The notes under the pieces were generated by a model. It was not told the origin of the DNA. It did not search any database and saw only the letters and a list, made by a program, of their open reading frames with translations. 64,000 bases of DNA from Micromonospora sp. WMMA1363 (GTDB lineage: Bacteria > Actinomycetota > Actinomycetes > Mycobacteriales > Micromonosporaceae). The translations under genes and the position numbers were made by a program. Shown piece after piece: positions 32,954 to 41,966 of the stretch (the stretch's first letter is position 1; each line of letters opens with the position of its first letter). The stretch spans positions 62,001 through 126,000 of the forward strand of contig NZ_JAUALB010000001.1 in NCBI RefSeq assembly GCF_030345795.1, in the 5' to 3' direction.

Positions 32954-34015
32954 ATGACGCTGTGGCGGATCCGAGCCACCGTGGACGATCGGCCGGGCTA
33001 CCTGTCGGTACTCACGGCGAGTCTGGCCTTGAGCGGGGTCAACATCCTCGCGGTTCAGGTGCACACCACGGAGCGGGGCGCGGTCGACGACTTCCTCGTC
33101 GACGCCCCGGACTCACTCGACGAGGCCGGGCTCGTCGCCGCCGTGGAGCGGGGGCGGGGACGTGACTGCTGGGTGGCGCGTAGCGAGGCGCGTGGGCTGG
33201 CCGACCAGCCGACCCGGGTGCTCGGCCTGGCCGCCCGCCTGGTGCGGGACCCGGATGCGACCGGGGAGGCGCTGCGTGCCCTGCTCGGTGCCGATTCGGT
33301 GACGTGGCGACCGATGCCGGCCAACGCCGGCCCCCGGTTCACTCCGAGCGGGATGCTGCTGGCCGACCCGGGCGGCGGATCCTACGAACTGCGGCGGGCG
33401 GTCCCCAGGTTCACCCCGGCCGAGTACGCCCGAGCCCAGACGCTGGTCGAACTGGGCGCGACCGCCGCGCGGCGGGCCGCCGAGCGGGTCAACCTGGTGC
33501 TACCCGACGGTGCCGAGGTGCAGGTGCGCCCGGCAACCGGAGAGGACCTGCTGGGCGTCGTCGACCTGCACGAGCGGTGCTCGGGGCGGAGCCGATACCG
33601 CCGGTACCTGGGTGGGTCGACGACGCCCGCGCCGGCCCGGCTGCGCCGGCTGCTCGAACCGGCGCGGGGCGTCACCCTCCTCGCGACCACCACCGGCTCC
33701 GGCGAGGCGGTGGAACCGGTGGTGGCAATGGCCAACCTGCTCGCCGAAGGGGACGTGGCAGAGGCGGCGCTGCTGGTGCGCGACGACTGGCAGCGCCGTG
33801 GGCTCGGATCGAATCTGCTGCGCCGGCTGGTCCGGCACGCCGAGCGGGCCGGGTACGCGGCTCTCGTCCTGCACACCCAGGCGGAGAACACGCCGATGCT
33901 GCGTACCGCGCGTCGGCTGGAGCGACCCGCGGTGGTGGAACGGGACGGGTCGCTGGTCATGCTGACAGTGCCGTTGGCCGTCGACGTCCCCACGCTCGGG
34001 CGGGCGGGTTCCTGA
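32954..34015 (+). CDS. ACT-GNAT fusion, amino-acid-regulated acetyltransferase
   Basis: A 353-residue protein with an N-terminal ACT domain (MTLWRIRATVDDRPGYLSVL, then AVDDFLVDAP) and a C-terminal GNAT domain (from about residue 185: DGAEVQVRPATGEDLLGVV; CoA loop LLVRDDWQRRGLGSNLLRRL; VLHTQAENTPMLRTARRL). Fusions of these two domains in Micromonospora and other actinobacteria are known as protein lysine acetyltransferases controlled by amino acids; here the ACT domain comes first. The target proteins are not evident. GGGAAGGGAG lies before the ATG. Confidence 0.85.
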   Translation: MTLWRIRATVDDRPGYLSVLTASLALSGVNILAVQVHTTERGAVDDFLVDAPDSLDEAGLVAAVERGRGRDCWVARSEARGLADQPTRVLGLAARLVRDPDATGEALRALLGADSVTWRPMPANAGPRFTPSGMLLADPGGGSYELRRAVPRFTPAEYARAQTLVELGATAARRAAERVNLVLPDGAEVQVRPATGEDLLGVVDLHERCSGRSRYRRYLGGSTTPAPARLRRLLEPARGVTLLATTTGSGEAVEPVVAMANLLAEGDVAEAALLVRDDWQRRGLGSNLLRRLVRHAERAGYAALVLHTQAENTPMLRTARRLERPAVVERDGSLVMLTVPLAVDVPTLGRAGS

Positions 34016-34084
34016 CCGGCGGCATGGACTGCAAATCCCCGATGACCGCGGGACGGCCGGCTCCCGGCGCGGGAGAACATCACC

Positions 34085-34150
34085 ACGAAGCCGTCGCCGG
34101 CATCGCGCCCGGCGGCGGGGGATCGGGTCGCTGTGCGACAGCGGCTTCGT
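34085..34150. terminator. Long-loop inverted repeat between convergent genes
   Basis: ACGAAGCCG (34085-34093) is complementary to CGGCTTCGT (34142-34150), with GC-rich sequence between them. It lies after the ACT-GNAT gene and just past the aldehyde dehydrogenase stop. A terminator is possible but the loop is long. Confidence 0.35.
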
Positions 34151-34160
34151 AGTACGACCC

Positions 34161-35729
34161 CTAGACGTTCGGCGGTAGCGTCGTACGGTCCGGGAAGTTG
34201 CCGTAGAGGTGATCGTCGTCGCCGATCGTGACCGCCTGAACCAGCAGGTCACCACCGACGAACGCCCCCTTCCAGGAGGCGCCGCGGCCACCGAACGGCT
34301 CCGCCCGGTCGCCCCGCGAGCGCGGCTTGTTGATACCCACCTTGAACGCCTGGAGGTCGACCGCGAGTTTCGCCGCCTCGTCCTCGTCGTCGCAGGCCAG
34401 TGAGGCGACGAGCGCACCGTTGGAGGCGTTCATCGCGGCGAGCAGTTCGTCGGTGGTGTCGACCACCACGATGGTGTCGACCGGGCCGAACGGCTCGGCG
34501 TGCATCAGCCGGGACCGCCCCGGCGGGGCGAGGAGCACCGACGGCGCCACGTACGCCGAGGTGTCCTGCCCGTCGAGGAACGGTGCTCCGTCGAGCTTGC
34601 CCCGGTACAGCGGGACGGCGCCGTCGCGGAGCGCCTCGTCGACCTTGCGGCGCAGTTCCTCGGCCTTGGCGCCGCTGATCAGCGGGCCGAAGTCCAGCTC
34701 GGGAAGTGGGTCGCCGGCCGACCAGTCGTCGCTCACGGCGAGCGGGTGTCCGAACCGGACGGAGCGGGCGACCGGCAGGTACATCGCGAGGAACTCGTCG
34801 ACCAGGTCCCGCTGGACGACGAACCGGGGATACGCGGTGCATCGCTGCTTGCCGTACTCGAAGCCCTTCCTCAGGTGCCCGGCGAGCAGGTCCCACTGGG
34901 AGAAGTTCCAGATGCCCCAGGCGTTGAGCCCCTCCTGCTCGATGAAGTGCCGCTTGTCGGTGTCCAGCAGAGCCGCGGCCACCTTGCCGCCGTTGGAGCG
35001 ACCGCCGACGAACGCCACCGCGCCGATCTCCGGGGCGCGGACCAGCACCTCCGACAGCTCCTCGCCGCTGCCGGAGAGCAGCGTGGCCGGCAGGCCGGCG
35101 CGGCGCATCAGCGCGTGCGCGACGGTGAGGCACACCGCGCCGCCCTGCGACGGAGTTTTGGCGATCACCGCGTTGCCGGCGAGCACCTGGACCAGTTCGG
35201 CGTGGACGAGGACGCTCATCGGGTAGTTCCACGAGGCGATGTTGCTGACCGGCCCGGGCAGCGGCGCCCGGCCGTCGGCCAGCATCCGGTCGATCTCCTC
35301 GACGTACCACCGGACGCCGTCCAGCGCCCGGTCGACGTCGGCGCGGGCCAGCCGCCACGGCTTGCCGATCTCCCAGACGAGTAGCAGGGCGAGCAGGTCG
35401 CGGTGCGCGGTGAGGGCGTCCAGGGCGGCGGTGACGCGCGCCTTCCGGTCGGCGAGCGGGGTCTGCGTCCAGTCCCGGTGGGCGGTGGCGGCGTGCGCGA
35501 CCGCGGCGCGCGCGGTCGCCGCGTCCACCCGGGCCAGGTTGACCAGGACGGTGTTGTCGACCGGGGTGCGTACCGCGGCGGGTGATCCCACCGCCCGCCA
35601 GTCACCCTCGATCAGGTTGTGCGGGGTCGTCACGCCGTCGGCCGGGGTGCCGAACGATTCGGGGGCGGCGGCCACCGCGCGGGCCAGGACGTCGGACCAG
35701 GCGGTTCCGTCGGCGAGTCGTAGAGTCAT
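34161..35729 (-). CDS. NAD(P)-dependent aldehyde dehydrogenase family protein
   Basis: A 522-residue enzyme with the ALDH catalytic set: N168 in IASWNYPMSV, K191 in AVIAKTPSQGG, E266 in FIEQEGLNAW and nucleophile C297 in GKQRCTAYPRF. The EQEGLNAW sequence replaces the more common LELGGKNP, marking a divergent subfamily whose aldehyde substrate I cannot name. Start is ATG at 35727-35729, with GAGGAGATCGC upstream. The 299-base region before it contains inverted and direct repeats (35787-35824) and an unusually AT-rich stretch around 35870-35960. Confidence 0.88.
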   Translation of the reverse strand: MTLRLADGTAWSDVLARAVAAAPESFGTPADGVTTPHNLIEGDWRAVGSPAAVRTPVDNTVLVNLARVDAATARAAVAHAATAHRDWTQTPLADRKARVTAALDALTAHRDLLALLLVWEIGKPWRLARADVDRALDGVRWYVEEIDRMLADGRAPLPGPVSNIASWNYPMSVLVHAELVQVLAGNAVIAKTPSQGGAVCLTVAHALMRRAGLPATLLSGSGEELSEVLVRAPEIGAVAFVGGRSNGGKVAAALLDTDKRHFIEQEGLNAWGIWNFSQWDLLAGHLRKGFEYGKQRCTAYPRFVVQRDLVDEFLAMYLPVARSVRFGHPLAVSDDWSAGDPLPELDFGPLISGAKAEELRRKVDEALRDGAVPLYRGKLDGAPFLDGQDTSAYVAPSVLLAPPGRSRLMHAEPFGPVDTIVVVDTTDELLAAMNASNGALVASLACDDEDEAAKLAVDLQAFKVGINKPRSRGDRAEPFGGRGASWKGAFVGGDLLVQAVTIGDDDHLYGNFPDRTTLPPNV

Positions 35730-35786
35730 CGCGATCTCCTCAGGGTCGGCCGGGGGCGGCGGCGTCGACGGCACCGCTGGTGTCGC

Positions 35787-35824
35787 GTACTGTCGCGTGC
35801 CGAAAACGGAGGCGGCAACAGTAC
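35787..35824. promoter_or_regulatory. Inverted repeat upstream of the aldehyde dehydrogenase gene
   Basis: GTACTGT (35787-35793) faces ACAGTAC (35818-35824) with a 24-base spacer. It overlaps a direct repeat TGTCGCGT(A/G)C at 35781-35800. The element lies about 60-95 bases upstream of the ATG, a suitable place for a dimeric regulator. Its function is inferred. Confidence 0.4.
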
Positions 35825-36028
35825 GTTCGTATATCAGGACACGATGGCCGCGCCCGGCCGGCCTTCTGGTACGTCGCGTATTATTCTCATCCTTCCTGAC
35901 CTGCGAATACATGGACAGGCAATCCACGTATTTCGATGGTGTGATGAATCTCCGGGCCGCGTTGGCCGCTTACCGATCAGTACGATCGTGCCCGCTGGCG
36001 AGAGAGCCGCCCGACGTGTCCGAGCCGG

Positions 36029-36556
36029 TCAGTCCCGCAGGTCCTCGGCGAGGAGATCCATCAAAAGGCCGTCGTGCCAGCGTCCGTCCGCACCGCGCTC
36101 GTAGCGGCGCAGCACGCCGACCGGCCGGAAACCGACCTTCGCGTACGCGCGGATCGCCGCCGTGTTGGCCGCCGCCGGGTCGATGGTGAAGCGGTGGTGG
36201 CCGTGCTCGTCGACCAGGTGCCGGACCAGGGCTCGGATCGCGTCCCCGCCCAACCCGAAGCCGCGCGCCGCCGGGTCGAGGAAGATGTCCATGCTGGCGT
36301 GCCGGTAGTCCGGGTCGTCCTCGGCGTACCACTGGATCGCGCCGACCACCCGGCCGTCGTGCTCGATCGTGTAGACGGTCAGGCCGTCGTCGGCGAGGTC
36401 GGCGCGGACGGCGGCGGCGAGCTCGTCCCCGCCCCGCCACCAGCGCCGGACCTCCGGGTGGGCGCGGATCGCCGCGAGGGCCCGCACGTCCGCGACGGTG
36501 GCCGGCCGTAGGGTTACCACCCGACCCCGCAGCACCGGCTCAGCCCCGGATCGCAC
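36029..36556 (-). CDS. GNAT family N-acetyltransferase (AAC(6')-like)
   Basis: A 175-residue acetyltransferase. It begins [20 protein letters not shown], has [20 protein letters not shown] as the CoA-binding region and [20 protein letters not shown], all near to the AAC(6') aminoglycoside acetyltransferase branch. Whether it acts on an aminoglycoside cannot be told. GTG at 36554-36556 overlaps the end of bsaP by 17 bases; GTG at 36533-36535 (VLRGRVV) would avoid the overlap. Confidence 0.85.
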   Translation of the reverse strand: MRSGAEPVLRGRVVTLRPATVADVRALAAIRAHPEVRRWWRGGDELAAAVRADLADDGLTVYTIEHDGRVVGAIQWYAEDDPDYRHASMDIFLDPAARGFGLGGDAIRALVRHLVDEHGHHRFTIDPAAANTAAIRAYAKVGFRPVGVLRRYERGADGRWHDGLLMDLLAEDLRD

Positions 36557-36764
36557 CGTGCGCGACGCACACCGCCGACCAGCCGACCGGCAGCACCTGA
36601 ACCGTCATCCGGCGGCGGCAGTGCGCGCAGTACCGGGGTGGCTCCAGGTCTCGGGCGGCCTGGCAGACGGCGTGGTCGCCGGCGCCGGCCGGCTCACCGC
36701 ACCGGTCGCACCATCCGCTGCCGGCGTCCGTCGCCACGTCGCTGGTCGTCACCTGCGTGCTCAC
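36540..36764 (-). CDS. bsaP: Biotin synthase auxiliary protein BsaP
   Basis: A 74-residue Cys-rich protein directly after bioB. It contains C19/C22 (GWCDRCGEP), C34, C46/C49 ([10 protein letters not shown]) and C66, plus the segment [16 protein letters not shown]. This matches the actinobacterial BsaP family, needed for BioB to regain its sacrificial [2Fe-2S] cluster. The GTG at 36762-36764 overlaps the bioB stop (GTGA), so translation is coupled and the amounts should be linked. Confidence 0.88.
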   Translation of the reverse strand: MSTQVTTSDVATDAGSGWCDRCGEPAGAGDHAVCQAARDLEPPRYCAHCRRRMTVQVLPVGWSAVCVAHGAIRG

Positions 36765-37756
36765 AGGGTCGCGGAGAGCGCCTTGACCGGCATCTTCAGG
36801 TCGTCGAGCAGCCGCAGGTCCGCCGTCGCCGGACGACCCAGCGTCGTCAGGTAGTTGCCGACGATCACCGCGTTGATCCCGCCGAGCAGCCCGTCGCGGG
36901 TACCCAGGTCGCCGAGGGTGAGCTCCCGGCCGCCCGCGTACCGGAGGATCGTGCGTGGCATGGCCAGCCGGAACGCGGCGATGGCGCGCAGCGCGTCCTT
37001 GCCCTCGACCACCGGGCGGTCGGCCAACGGCGTGCCCGGACGGGGGTTGAGGAAGTTCAGCGGAACCTCGTGTGGGTCCAGCTCCGCCAGCTGGGCGGCG
37101 AACTCGGCCCGCTGCTCGACGCTCTCGCCGAGACCGAGGATGCCGCCGCAGCAGACCTCCATGCCCGAGTCGCGGACCATCCGCAGTGTCTCCCAGCGCT
37201 CCTCCCAGGTGTGGGTGGTGACGACGTTCGGGAAGTACGAGCGGCAGGTCTCCAGGTTGTGGTTGTAGCGGTGCACACCCATGTCGACCAGATCGTCGAC
37301 CTGCTCCTGGCTGAGCATGCCGAGGGAGGCGGCCACCTGGATGTCGACCTCCGCCCTGATCGCGGCGACGCCCTCGCGCATCTGCCGCATCAGCCGGGCG
37401 TCCGGGCCGCGGACGGCGGCCACGATGCAGAATTCCGTCGCCCCGGTCGTGGCGGTCTGTTTCGCCGCCTCGACCAGGGACGGGATGTCCAGCCACACCG
37501 AACGCACCGGCGAGGTGAACAGGCCGGACTGTGAGCAGAAGTGGCAGTCCTCCGGACAGCCGCCGGTCTTCAGCGAGACGATCCCCTCGACCTCGACCTC
37601 CGGGCCGCACCAGCGCATCCGTACCTCGTGCGCGAGCTGGAGGGCGGCGGGCAGGTGCTCGTCGGTCAGGTTCAGCACGGCGAGGACACCGGCCTCGTCG
37701 AGGCCGACGCCGTTCTGCAGCACCCGGGTACGGGCCTGGTCGAGGATCTCTGGCAT
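36761..37756 (-). CDS. bioB: Biotin synthase
   Basis: A 331-residue radical-SAM enzyme that inserts sulfur into dethiobiotin. The [4Fe-4S] cysteines are C67, C71 and C74 in [13 protein letters not shown]. Other family segments are [34 protein letters not shown] and [16 protein letters not shown] at 37754-37756 gives the usual short N-terminus ([14 protein letters not shown]). It is divergent from bioF-bioD, so all three late biotin steps are in this locus. No bioA is in the window. Confidence 0.96.
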   Translation of the reverse strand: MPEILDQARTRVLQNGVGLDEAGVLAVLNLTDEHLPAALQLAHEVRMRWCGPEVEVEGIVSLKTGGCPEDCHFCSQSGLFTSPVRSVWLDIPSLVEAAKQTATTGATEFCIVAAVRGPDARLMRQMREGVAAIRAEVDIQVAASLGMLSQEQVDDLVDMGVHRYNHNLETCRSYFPNVVTTHTWEERWETLRMVRDSGMEVCCGGILGLGESVEQRAEFAAQLAELDPHEVPLNFLNPRPGTPLADRPVVEGKDALRAIAAFRLAMPRTILRYAGGRELTLGDLGTRDGLLGGINAVIVGNYLTTLGRPATADLRLLDDLKMPVKALSATL

Positions 37757-37799
37757 GGCCCGTACCCTACAAGGCCGCTCGGGCGTCGGGAAACGGCCG

Positions 37800-37827
37800 C
37801 GCGACGCACCAGCCGCGACGCACCAGC
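37800..37827. repeat. 14-base tandem direct repeat in the bioB-bioF intergenic region
   Basis: CGCGACGCACCAGC occurs at 37800-37813 and again at 37814-37827. It lies 44 bases upstream of bioB and about 100 bases upstream of bioF. It could be a regulator site for the divergent biotin genes; it does not look like the known BioQ palindrome. Confidence 0.6.
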
Positions 37828-37930
37828 AAGGGTCGAGGGCCACGCCGGGTGGACCCGCGCCACGCCGGGGCGGTCCTGTCCGGGTGGTACGTTCGCCCGG
37901 ACGGGCGGGTGCCGCGGGAGGGGAGTGGCG

Positions 37931-39067
37931 GTGGCGGACTGGCTGGCGGCCCTGGACCGCCGCGCGGAGCTGCGCGCCAAGGCGGGGCTCACCCGCACGC
38001 TGCGTCCCCGTACCGCCGCCGATGCCGTGGTCGACCTCGCCGGCAACGACTACCTCGGCCTGGCGACGCACCCCGAGGTCACGGCCGCGGCCGTCGCGGC
38101 GGTTCAGGCCTACGGGCTGGGGGCCACCGGGTCGCGGCTGGTCCGCGGCTCGACCGACGCCCACCACGCGCTCGAAGCTGACCTCGCCGACTGGCTGGGC
38201 GCCGACCGAGCACTCGTCTTCTCCTCCGGTTACCTCGCCAACCTCGGGGCGGTCCGGGCGCTCGTGCAACCGCGGACGCTGCTCGTCTCCGACGCGCACA
38301 ACCACGCCTCGCTGATCGACGGCTGCCGGATCTCCGGCGCGGAGACCGTGGTGGTCCCGCACGCCGAGGTCGCCGCGGTGCGTGCCGCGCTCGCCGCCGC
38401 GCCCGGCCGGCCCGCGGTGGTGGTCACCGAGTCGGTGTTCTCGGTCGACGGGGACCTCGCCCCGCTGGCCGAGCTGCACGCGGCGGCCCGCGCGCACGGT
38501 GCGCTCCTGCTGGTCGACGACGCTCACGCGCTCGGTGTGACCGGGCCGGGCGGTGCCGGTGGAGTGACCGCCGCCGGGCTCGCCGGCGAACCGGACGTGG
38601 TCGTCACGGCGACCCTGTCCAAGGCGCTGGGCGGTGCCGGTGGGGTGGTCGCCGGGCCGGCGGAGTTCGTCCGCCACCTGATCGAGACGGGTCGGACGTT
38701 CATCTTCGACACGGCGCCGCCCCCGGCGGTGGCGGCCGGCGTCCGGGCCGCCGTCCGGCTCGCCCGCGCGGGCGACGACCTGCGGGCGGAGCTGGCGGAC
38801 CGGGCCCGCACCGCCGTCGACCTGCTGCGCGCCGCCGGACTGACCGTGTCGGCACCCGATGCCGCGGTCGTGTCGGTCACGGCGCCCGGCCCCGAGGCGG
38901 CCACGGCGTGGGCGGCCGACTGCCGGGACCGGGGCGTCGCCGTCGGCTGCTTCCGCCCGCCCTCCACCCCGGACAGCCGGTCGCGGCTACGCCTGACCGT
39001 CAGCGCCGGTGTGTCCCGGACGGACTACGAGCGGGCGCTGGAGATCGTGGTGGAGTGCGCACCGTGA
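37931..39067 (+). CDS. bioF: 8-amino-7-oxononanoate synthase
   Basis: A 378-residue PLP enzyme joining pimeloyl-ACP/CoA with alanine. Family motifs are [51 protein letters not shown], and the PLP lysine in [16 protein letters not shown] at 37931 was chosen over GTG at 37925 because GGGAGGGG (37915-37923 region) then has normal spacing and the N-terminus [14 protein letters not shown] is typical. bioD follows 55 bases later. Confidence 0.95.
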   Translation: MADWLAALDRRAELRAKAGLTRTLRPRTAADAVVDLAGNDYLGLATHPEVTAAAVAAVQAYGLGATGSRLVRGSTDAHHALEADLADWLGADRALVFSSGYLANLGAVRALVQPRTLLVSDAHNHASLIDGCRISGAETVVVPHAEVAAVRAALAAAPGRPAVVVTESVFSVDGDLAPLAELHAAARAHGALLLVDDAHALGVTGPGGAGGVTAAGLAGEPDVVVTATLSKALGGAGGVVAGPAEFVRHLIETGRTFIFDTAPPPAVAAGVRAAVRLARAGDDLRAELADRARTAVDLLRAAGLTVSAPDAAVVSVTAPGPEAATAWAADCRDRGVAVGCFRPPSTPDSRSRLRLTVSAGVSRTDYERALEIVVECAP

Positions 39068-39122
39068 GGGCAGGGAGCCGGCCGGGTCTGGGAGCCCCGC
39101 GGTCGCGAACGAGGGTCGTGCC

Positions 39123-39854
39123 GTGAGCGACGTCTCCTGGCGCCGTGCCGTGCTGGTGACGGGCACCGACACCGAGGTCGGCAAGACCGTGGTGACCGCG
39201 GCGATCGCCGCGGCGGCGCAGGCGGCGGGGCTACGGGTCGCGGTGGTCAAGCCGGGCCAGACGGGTACGGCCACCGGAGAGCCCGGCGACGTCGATACGG
39301 TCACCCGGCTCGCCGCGCCGTTGACCGGCCGTACGCTGGCGAGTTTCCCGGATCCGCTCGCCCCGCTGGCGGCGGCCCGGGTCGCCGAGCTGCCGCCGCT
39401 GGAGCTGTACCCGGTGGTCGACGCGGTCCGCGAGGAAGCCGACAAGCACGACCTGGTGCTCATCGAGGGGGCCGGTGGCCTGCTCGTACCGATGGGGCTG
39501 CGGCCCTCGGCCGAGCCGTGGACGGTGGCGGACCTCGCGGTCTCCCTCGGTTGCCCGGCGGTGGTGGTGGCACGGGCCGGGCTCGGCACCTTGAACCACA
39601 CCGCGCTCACCCTGGAAGCGCTGGAGCGGCGGGCCGTTCCGGCCGGCGTGGTGATCGGCGCCTGGCCCGCCGAGCCCGAGCTCGTCCACTGGGCAAACCT
39701 CACCGACCTGGTGCCGCACCTGCTCGGCGCGGTCCCGTCGGGGGCCGGCGCGATGGACCCGGGTGTGTTCCGGCGGTCCGCCCCCGGCTGGCTCACCCCG
39801 TCGCTGTACGGCGTTCTCGACGACTGGCGCGCCTGGGCCGACGAAATCAGCTGA
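39123..39854 (+). CDS. bioD: Dethiobiotin synthase
   Basis: A 243-residue P-loop enzyme that closes the ureido ring of dethiobiotin. The P-loop reads VTGTDTEVGKTVVTAAIA, followed by KPGQTG, and the later EGAGGLLVPMG segment is diagnostic. Start is GTG at 39123. The stop codon lies in an 18-base sequence duplicated in tandem (39850-39867 and 39868-39885). Confidence 0.95.
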   Translation: MSDVSWRRAVLVTGTDTEVGKTVVTAAIAAAAQAAGLRVAVVKPGQTGTATGEPGDVDTVTRLAAPLTGRTLASFPDPLAPLAAARVAELPPLELYPVVDAVREEADKHDLVLIEGAGGLLVPMGLRPSAEPWTVADLAVSLGCPAVVVARAGLGTLNHTALTLEALERRAVPAGVVIGAWPAEPELVHWANLTDLVPHLLGAVPSGAGAMDPGVFRRSAPGWLTPSLYGVLDDWRAWADEIS

Positions 39855-39885
39855 GTCGGCCGGGCGGGCTGAGTCGGCCGGGCGG
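39850..39885. repeat. 18-base perfect tandem repeat spanning the bioD stop codon
   Basis: GCTGAGTCGGCCGGGCGG occurs twice without a gap. The TGA in the first copy is the bioD stop. It is one of four stop-spanning duplications in the window. Confidence 0.92.
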
Positions 39886-39911
39886 CGGGCCCGGGCGCCA
39901 GCGGGCCCGCC
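39884..39911. terminator. Bidirectional terminator between bioD and the P450 gene
   Basis: GGCGGGCCCG (39884-39893) pairs perfectly with CGGGCCCGCC (39902-39911) around GGCGCCAG. It lies between convergent genes. Confidence 0.7.
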
Positions 39912-39944
39912 CGGAGCCAGCGGGCCGACGGCTCGTCCGGGCGG

Positions 39945-41117
39945 TCAGCGGCGACGGACGACGAAGGCGTCGGGCATCCGAAAGGTGAGATTGTCCGGGC
40001 ACCAGGGCGGCCGGACCACGGTCACGTCGTCGAGTAGCGAGGTCACCTGATCGACCACGACCGCCGCCTCCATCCGGGCCAACTGGTCGCCGACGCAGCG
40101 GTGGGCGCCCGCCCCGAAGGCGAGGTGCCGGCGCGAGCCCCGCTGCCCGGGCCGGAACTCGTCCGGCGCGGCCACGGTGACCGGGTCCCGACCGGCGCGG
40201 GCCAGCCACAGGACGACGCTGGTGCCCGCCGCCACCGCCGTCCCGCCCAACGTGGTGTCCGCGGCGGCCACCCGGCGCCAGGTCACGATCGGCGGCTCCA
40301 GCCGCAGTCCCTCCTCGACCACGTCGGTGACCGCCACGGTGCCGTCCCGCAACCCGGCGCGGACCGCCGGCTCACCGGCCAGCCGGTGCAGCAGCAGCGT
40401 GAGGAACTGCGAGGTGGTCTCCTGGCCGGCGACCAGCAGGAAGAACAGCGCTCCGACCACCACGTCGGGCGGGTGCCCGGCGGCGCGCAACGCTCCGGCG
40501 AGCCCGCCGCCGGTGGCGGCGAACTCGCGCAGCACCCGGTGGAACCGTCCCACCTGCTCGGCGAGGGCGAGCTGGCGGTCGGCGTCCAGCGGAGCCCAGA
40601 ACAGTTCCAGCGCGGCCCGGGCGAACTCCTTCACGGCGCCGACCGGGGCGTCCGGCAGCTCCACCAGGCGGGCCAGCACGAGTAGCGGCAGGTCAGCGGC
40701 GAGCTCGGCGTAGAGGTCGGCGGGCGCGCCGGAGTCGAGGGCGGCCCGGATCGCCGCCACCCGCTCGCCGACCAGGCCGGTCAGCCACGGCCGCTGGGCG
40801 GCCACCTTCGCTGGGTGCAGGGCCTCCGCCACGATCGCCCGGATCCCCGGGTGGCTCGCGCCGCCGTTGTTGGCGAGCGTCGGGGGCAGCCGGAAACGGT
40901 GCCCGGCGAGCACCCGCAGGGCCGCCACCGGCACCGGGGTGACGGCGTCGAGGGCGTTGTCCGGGCGGTACGTCACCGGGTCGGTCAGCACCTGCCGTAC
41001 CAGGGCGTGCCGGGTCACCACCAGGTGCTCGACGCCGGTGTGGTCGGCGACCTGGGCCACGTCTGGCCACCGGGCGTCGACCGGCTCCGCCCAGCTCCGG
41101 AACAGCACGCCGGACAC
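39945..41117 (-). CDS. Cytochrome P450
   Basis: A 390-residue soluble bacterial P450. The I-helix oxygen motif is VAGQETTSQF, the K-helix ExxR is in VVEEGLRLEPP, and the haem-binding loop is FGAGAHRCVGDQLAR with C341 as thiolate ligand. The substrate and redox partners are not encoded nearby, so it may be catabolic or an orphan tailoring enzyme. Start is GTG at 41115-41117, one base after the methyltransferase stop, indicating an operon. Confidence 0.94.
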   Translation of the reverse strand: MSGVLFRSWAEPVDARWPDVAQVADHTGVEHLVVTRHALVRQVLTDPVTYRPDNALDAVTPVPVAALRVLAGHRFRLPPTLANNGGASHPGIRAIVAEALHPAKVAAQRPWLTGLVGERVAAIRAALDSGAPADLYAELAADLPLLVLARLVELPDAPVGAVKEFARAALELFWAPLDADRQLALAEQVGRFHRVLREFAATGGGLAGALRAAGHPPDVVVGALFFLLVAGQETTSQFLTLLLHRLAGEPAVRAGLRDGTVAVTDVVEEGLRLEPPIVTWRRVAAADTTLGGTAVAAGTSVVLWLARAGRDPVTVAAPDEFRPGQRGSRRHLAFGAGAHRCVGDQLARMEAAVVVDQVTSLLDDVTVVRPPWCPDNLTFRMPDAFVVRRR

Positions 41118-41118
41118 G

Positions 41119-41787
41119 CTAACGAGCCGCGCCGGGCAGCCCGGGCCGCAGCCGCCACACCGTGGTGCGCCTCACCCGGACGCTCTCCAGCGTCTCGGGA
41201 ACCGGGACGTCGTAGTCGGCCACCTCGTCGAAGCGGTCACCGGGCAGGAACGCCCTGCCCGGATCGCCGACCAGCACCGTCGCGCCGGCTCGCGCGGCCC
41301 GCAGCAGAAAGCGCAGCACCCGCCGGGCCATCTGCTCGCTGTAGAACACGTCCCCGGCGAGCACGACCTCGGCACCGCCCGCGTCGCCGTCGAGGATGTC
41401 ACCGAGTTCGGCGTCGAGGCGTACCCCGTTGGCCTCGGCGTTGAGCGTGACGGCTGCGACGGCCAGCGGGTCCACCTCGACGGCGCGGACCGTGCTCGCG
41501 CCGGCGCGGGCCGCGGCGATGGCGACCAGGCCCGACCCGGACGCGAGGTCGAGCACCCGCCGGCCGGTGACCAGATCCGGGTGGTCGGTGACGTACCGGG
41601 CGAGCGCCTGCCCGCCGGCCCAGGCGAAGGCCCAGAACGGGGGCGGTTGGGCGCTGCGGAACTCACCTTCGGTCAGCTCCCACAGACCGATCGCGTCGCC
41701 GGCCTGGTGCAGCCGCACCTCGGGGACGAAAGCGACGGGCGTGAGACGGGCGTGCAGCCGGACGAAGGTGGCGGCGAACTCGGACAC
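41119..41787 (-). CDS. Class I SAM-dependent methyltransferase (METTL20/ETFB-KMT-like)
   Basis: A 222-residue protein with SAM-binding motif RRVLDLASGSGLVAIAAARA and the upstream PPFWAFAWAGGQALARYV, which is characteristic of METTL20-like and related protein-lysine methyltransferases. A later segment, VVLAGDVFYSEQMARRV, also fits. The target protein is unknown. Start is GTG (MSEFAATFVRLHARLTP). It is upstream of, and probably co-transcribed with, the P450 gene. Confidence 0.85.
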   Translation of the reverse strand: MSEFAATFVRLHARLTPVAFVPEVRLHQAGDAIGLWELTEGEFRSAQPPPFWAFAWAGGQALARYVTDHPDLVTGRRVLDLASGSGLVAIAAARAGASTVRAVEVDPLAVAAVTLNAEANGVRLDAELGDILDGDAGGAEVVLAGDVFYSEQMARRVLRFLLRAARAGATVLVGDPGRAFLPGDRFDEVADYDVPVPETLESVRVRRTTVWRLRPGLPGAAR

Positions 41788-41966
41788 CGGCAGATTCTCC
41801 CGCAGCCGGGGGCGTCGGCGTGTCGCGGGGATGGGGTGGCTGGTTCACCACGCACGGTGAAACCACCCCTTGTCCTTGGCGATCCGTGCGAACACGCCCG
41901 TCTACCGGCTGCCGCCGGGCGCTCGTAGCGTCTGTTCCGGAGGCGACCGACGGGAGGACGGAGACG

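Noticed and set aside
36029..36556. Aminoglycoside resistance gene
   Set aside because: The AAC(6')-like resemblance is only at family level; the context (after bsaP) gives no hint of antibiotic synthesis or resistance.
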